Shown piece by piece: positions 61,593-64,000 of a stretch of DNA of 64,000 bases (position 1 is the stretch's first letter; the number at the start of each line of letters is the position of its first letter). The notes below the pieces were generated by a model, which saw nothing but the letters and a program-made list of their open reading frames with translations, was not told the DNA's origin and made no database searches. Made by a program: the position numbers and the translations under genes. Source of the DNA: Allorhodoferax sp032337135 (GTDB taxonomy: Bacteria; Pseudomonadota; Gammaproteobacteria; Burkholderiales; Burkholderiaceae_C); the NCBI RefSeq assembly GCF_032337135.1, contig NZ_JAVXZZ010000002.1:620001-684000 (forward strand), written 5' to 3'.

Positions 61593-62297
61593 ATGAACAC
61601 CTCCGCTTCCGCCCCCGCTACCGCACTGACCCAAGACCAACTCAAAACCCTCGTCGGCGAAGCTGCGCTGCGCTACGTGGTGCCGGGCGACATCGTTGGC
61701 GTGGGTACCGGTTCCACCGTCAACAAGTTCATCGACGCGCTGGCTTCCATGAAGGACCAGATCAAGGGCGCGGTCTCCAGCTCCGAAGCCAGCACTGCCC
61801 GCCTGAAGGCCCTGGGCATTCCCGTGTTCGACTCCAATGACGTGCCGCGTCTGTCGGTCTATATCGACGGTGCCGACGAGATCGACGGCGCGGGCAACAT
61901 GGTCAAGGGTGGTGGCGCCGCGCTGACGCGCGAGAAGATCGTTGCCGCCCAGAGCGACAAGTTCGTCTGCATCGCCGACGAGTCCAAGCTGGTACAGGTG
62001 CTGGGCAAGTTCCCCTTGCCGGTGGAGGTGATCCCCATGGCGGCCAACCGTGTCATCGCCCAGTTCGCAGCCATGGGTGGCAGCGGCAAGGTACGCATGA
62101 AGGACGGTGCCCCGCTGGTCACCGACAACGGCCAGCACATCGTGGACGTCACGGGTCTACAGATCACCGACCCCCGCGCTTTTGAGGCCGAAGTGAGCCA
62201 GTGGCCGGGCGTGGTCACCGTGGGCGTGTTTGCCTACCAGAAGGCCCAGGTGTGCCTGCTGGGCACGGCGCAGGGCGTGAAGACGCTCGAATTCTGA
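61593..62297 (+). CDS. rpiA: Ribose-5-phosphate isomerase A
   Basis: ATG at 61593 gives 234 residues. GVGTGSTVNKFID (phosphate loop), IDGADEIDG (active-site Asp) and KGGGAALTREKI are RpiA signatures. It interconverts ribose-5-phosphate and ribulose-5-phosphate in the pentose phosphate pathway. The frame extends upstream, but that part lacks similarity. Confidence 0.96.
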   Translation: MNTSASAPATALTQDQLKTLVGEAALRYVVPGDIVGVGTGSTVNKFIDALASMKDQIKGAVSSSEASTARLKALGIPVFDSNDVPRLSVYIDGADEIDGAGNMVKGGGAALTREKIVAAQSDKFVCIADESKLVQVLGKFPLPVEVIPMAANRVIAQFAAMGGSGKVRMKDGAPLVTDNGQHIVDVTGLQITDPRAFEAEVSQWPGVVTVGVFAYQKAQVCLLGTAQGVKTLEF

Positions 62298-62357
62298 TAG
62301 CGCCCAGGGGCGGCTTTCCACCGCCATCCGGCCAGTTGCTTGCATGAAGGAGTTGTG

Positions 62358-63203
62358 ATGGCGTGGACCGTACTCATTACCGGCTGCTCCAGCGGCATCG
62401 GCCAGGCCCTGGCCCTGGAGCTGCATGCCCGGGGCCATGTGGTCTACGCCACGGCCCGCAAGGCGGAGGCGCTGCAGCCGCTGGCTGCCAAGGGCCTCAA
62501 GACCCTGGTGCTGGACGTGAACGACGACGCCAGCATCGCCCAGGCCTTTGCCACGGTGCAGGCCGAGCAGGGGCAGCTGAACCTGTTGGTGAACAACGCT
62601 GGCTTTTCCCAGGTGGGCGCGGTGCTGGACCTAACCCGCGAAGACCTGCGCCGCCAGTACGAGACCAACGTCATCTCGCCCTTTGCCGTGGCGCGCGCAG
62701 CCTTGCCGTTGCTGCGGGCCGCCAAGGCCCGGGGGCAGGCAGCCACCATTGCCAACGTGGGCAGCATCGTGGGCCTGTTCACCACACCGTTTGCCGGGGC
62801 CTATTGCTCCAGCAAGTCCGCCATCCATGCCCTGACCGACGCCATGCGCATGGAAATTGCGCCTTTCGGCATTGCCGTGGTCACCATCCAGCCCGGCGGC
62901 GTGCAGTCCTCCTTCGGCAACCACGCCGAAGCGGCCATCCGCCTGCCGGACGATTCACCGTTCCAAGGCGTGGCGGCCGGCATCCGCGCCCGTGCCCAGG
63001 CGGGGCAGGTGAAAGCCACACCGGCAGAGGCATTTGTCAGACCCGTGGTGGATGCCCTGCTACAGGAAATCCCACCGCTGCGGGTGCGTGGTGGAAAGGG
63101 CAGCTTTGCCCTGCCGCTGCTGGTGCGCACGCTGCCCACGCGGATGCTGGACCGGGTGCTGTCGAAAAAATTCGGATTGCTGGGGTGGCACCCCAAGCCT
63201 TAG
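62358..63203 (+). CDS. Short-chain dehydrogenase/reductase
   Basis: ATG at 62358 follows GAAGGAGTTGTG. The 281-residue Rossmann protein has TGCSSGIG for cofactor binding, NNAGF, the catalytic serine in ANVGSIVG and the YxxxK pair in GAYCSSKSA. Substrate unknown. Probably co-transcribed with rpiA, 60 bases upstream. Confidence 0.88.
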   Translation: MAWTVLITGCSSGIGQALALELHARGHVVYATARKAEALQPLAAKGLKTLVLDVNDDASIAQAFATVQAEQGQLNLLVNNAGFSQVGAVLDLTREDLRRQYETNVISPFAVARAALPLLRAAKARGQAATIANVGSIVGLFTTPFAGAYCSSKSAIHALTDAMRMEIAPFGIAVVTIQPGGVQSSFGNHAEAAIRLPDDSPFQGVAAGIRARAQAGQVKATPAEAFVRPVVDALLQEIPPLRVRGGKGSFALPLLVRTLPTRMLDRVLSKKFGLLGWHPKP

Positions 63204-63303
63204 GGTAGGGCACGCATTCGGCGTACTATTCCGAGTAAATCACACGGACGATTGACACCGCCATGTCCAGGGTGTCCACTTGACCGGTATTCCTCACCCG
63301 ACC

Positions 63304-64000
63304 ATGAAGTTCCGTCTGGCTTTGGCTATCGCCACCTTCGTTGTACTTGACCTTGGTGCACTGGCTTTCAGTTACAGCATCGCTCGGCAGGTGGAGCTGG
63401 ATGCCGTTGCGATCAATTTGGCGGGGCGTCAGCGCATGCTGTCCCAACGAATCACCAAGGCCAGCCTTCTCGCCATTTCGCCAACCCAGGATGCCGCATT
63501 GCGCCAAGCGTCGGCGAAGGAAGCCGATGCCGCCTACAAGGTGTTTCGCCGAACGCTGTTGGCATTCGCTCAGGGTGGCGAGACCGTTGGTGGAGACGGA
63601 CGTACGGTGCAGTTGCAGGCGGTGAGGGGATCGGCAGCCTTGTTGGTGGGCGAGGTGCGGGGTTTGCTGGAGCCCTGGTCAGAAGTTCCCAGCACTGCCC
63701 CGCAGATGGCGCAGTTCAGTCAGTTCATGGTGGAGCGCAACGGCGCCATTCTGGAGGCCATGAACCAATTGACCACGTCTCTGGAAAGCCAGTCCGTCGC
63801 TGCGGTGTCATCCCTGCGGATTGCCCAGACCGTTGTTTTTTCCTTGTCCCTGCTGAATTTCCTGTTCATCCTGTGGGGAATGCACCAGGGGCGCGTGCGG
63901 GCCGAGCGCGAGGCCGTCACGGATTCATTAACGGGGCTATTGAACCGGGGTGGTTTCTATGCCGCCCTCCGGCAAGCCTTCGATCAGCGCGATGATTCCA
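63304..64000 (+). CDS. Diguanylate cyclase with PilJ-type sensor, cut by window edge
   Basis: ATG at 63304; the frame runs off the right edge. TM1 lies at about residues 4-25; the sensor region begins with NLAGRQRMLSQRITKA, the PilJ/NarX-type helical motif; TM2 is about 178-197 (TVVFSLSLLNFLFILWGM). The last visible part, VTDSLTGLLNRGGFYAAL, is the start of a GGDEF domain. It would make cyclic-di-GMP; the GGEEF signature lies beyond the window. Confidence 0.85.
   Translation, partial: MKFRLALAIATFVVLDLGALAFSYSIARQVELDAVAINLAGRQRMLSQRITKASLLAISPTQDAALRQASAKEADAAYKVFRRTLLAFAQGGETVGGDGRTVQLQAVRGSAALLVGEVRGLLEPWSEVPSTAPQMAQFSQFMVERNGAILEAMNQLTTSLESQSVAAVSSLRIAQTVVFSLSLLNFLFILWGMHQGRVRAEREAVTDSLTGLLNRGGFYAALRQAFDQRDDS

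Overview
The window is GC-rich chromosomal DNA from a betaproteobacterium, most likely a member of the Comamonadaceae (Acidovorax-like). This follows from the protein families, the gene order (accA-tilS, iscRSUA-hscBA-fdx-dnaQ, tctED/tctCBA) and a short dispersed repeat of a kind I associate with that family. No species can be named from the sequence alone. Most of the window is core genome. There is no prophage, insertion sequence, CRISPR array or rRNA operon. Two tRNA genes are present (Ser-GCT, Val-CAC).

Layout. 1-9.7 kb: a lytic transglycosylase cut by the left edge, a DUF349 protein, a GAF/HD-GYP cyclic-di-GMP phosphodiesterase, then a tightly packed leftward operon (TPR protein, L,D-transpeptidase, two cyclophilins, LpxH). 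9.8-14.1 kb: cysS, a HhH-GPD glycosylase, accA, tilS, tRNA-Ser. 14.1-20.1 kb: an enoyl-CoA hydratase-like gene coupled to a TctE/TctD two-component system that diverges from tctCBA. 20.1-29.9 kb: acyl-CoA ligase, small unknown genes, a ParB-like protein with an rRNA-type methyltransferase, a DAO-family oxidase, a YqjD/YqjE/YqjK-like envelope cluster, and a PAS-AAA-Fis sigma54 activator. 29.9-32.1 kb: an AT-richer accessory stretch with two unknown genes. 32.0-39.8 kb: a locus headed by a full -24/-12 sigma54 promoter and containing a periplasmic binding protein, an extracellular PHB depolymerase, livGFHM-type transporter genes and an alpha/beta hydrolase. 39.9-43.5 kb: two small accessory genes, a 2-oxoacid decarboxylase, an SRPBCC protein. 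43.6-52.2 kb: uvrB, the ISC iron-sulfur operon with an IscR box, dnaQ, tRNA-Val. 52.2-64 kb: PilZ protein, chemoreceptor, a small periplasmic redox cluster (cytochrome c, FAD oxidase, exported PLP enzyme, TetR), hydrolase, lipoprotein, pyrD, rpiA, an SDR, and a PilJ-type/GGDEF protein cut by the right edge.

Two things stand out. First, a repeat of about 58 bp occurs ten times. Seven copies lie between genes, almost always directly after a stop codon. Three lie in frame inside the coding sequences of a DUF349 protein, tilS and hscA. The DUF349 and TilS copies are read in the same orientation and frame and give recognisably similar peptides. This resembles the protein-inserting palindromic elements of Rickettsia. 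Second, the sigma54 activator, the sigma54 promoter, the extracellular PHB depolymerase, the ABC importer and the hydrolase together look like a regulated locus for scavenging polyhydroxybutyrate or its oligomers. The substrate assignment is inference.
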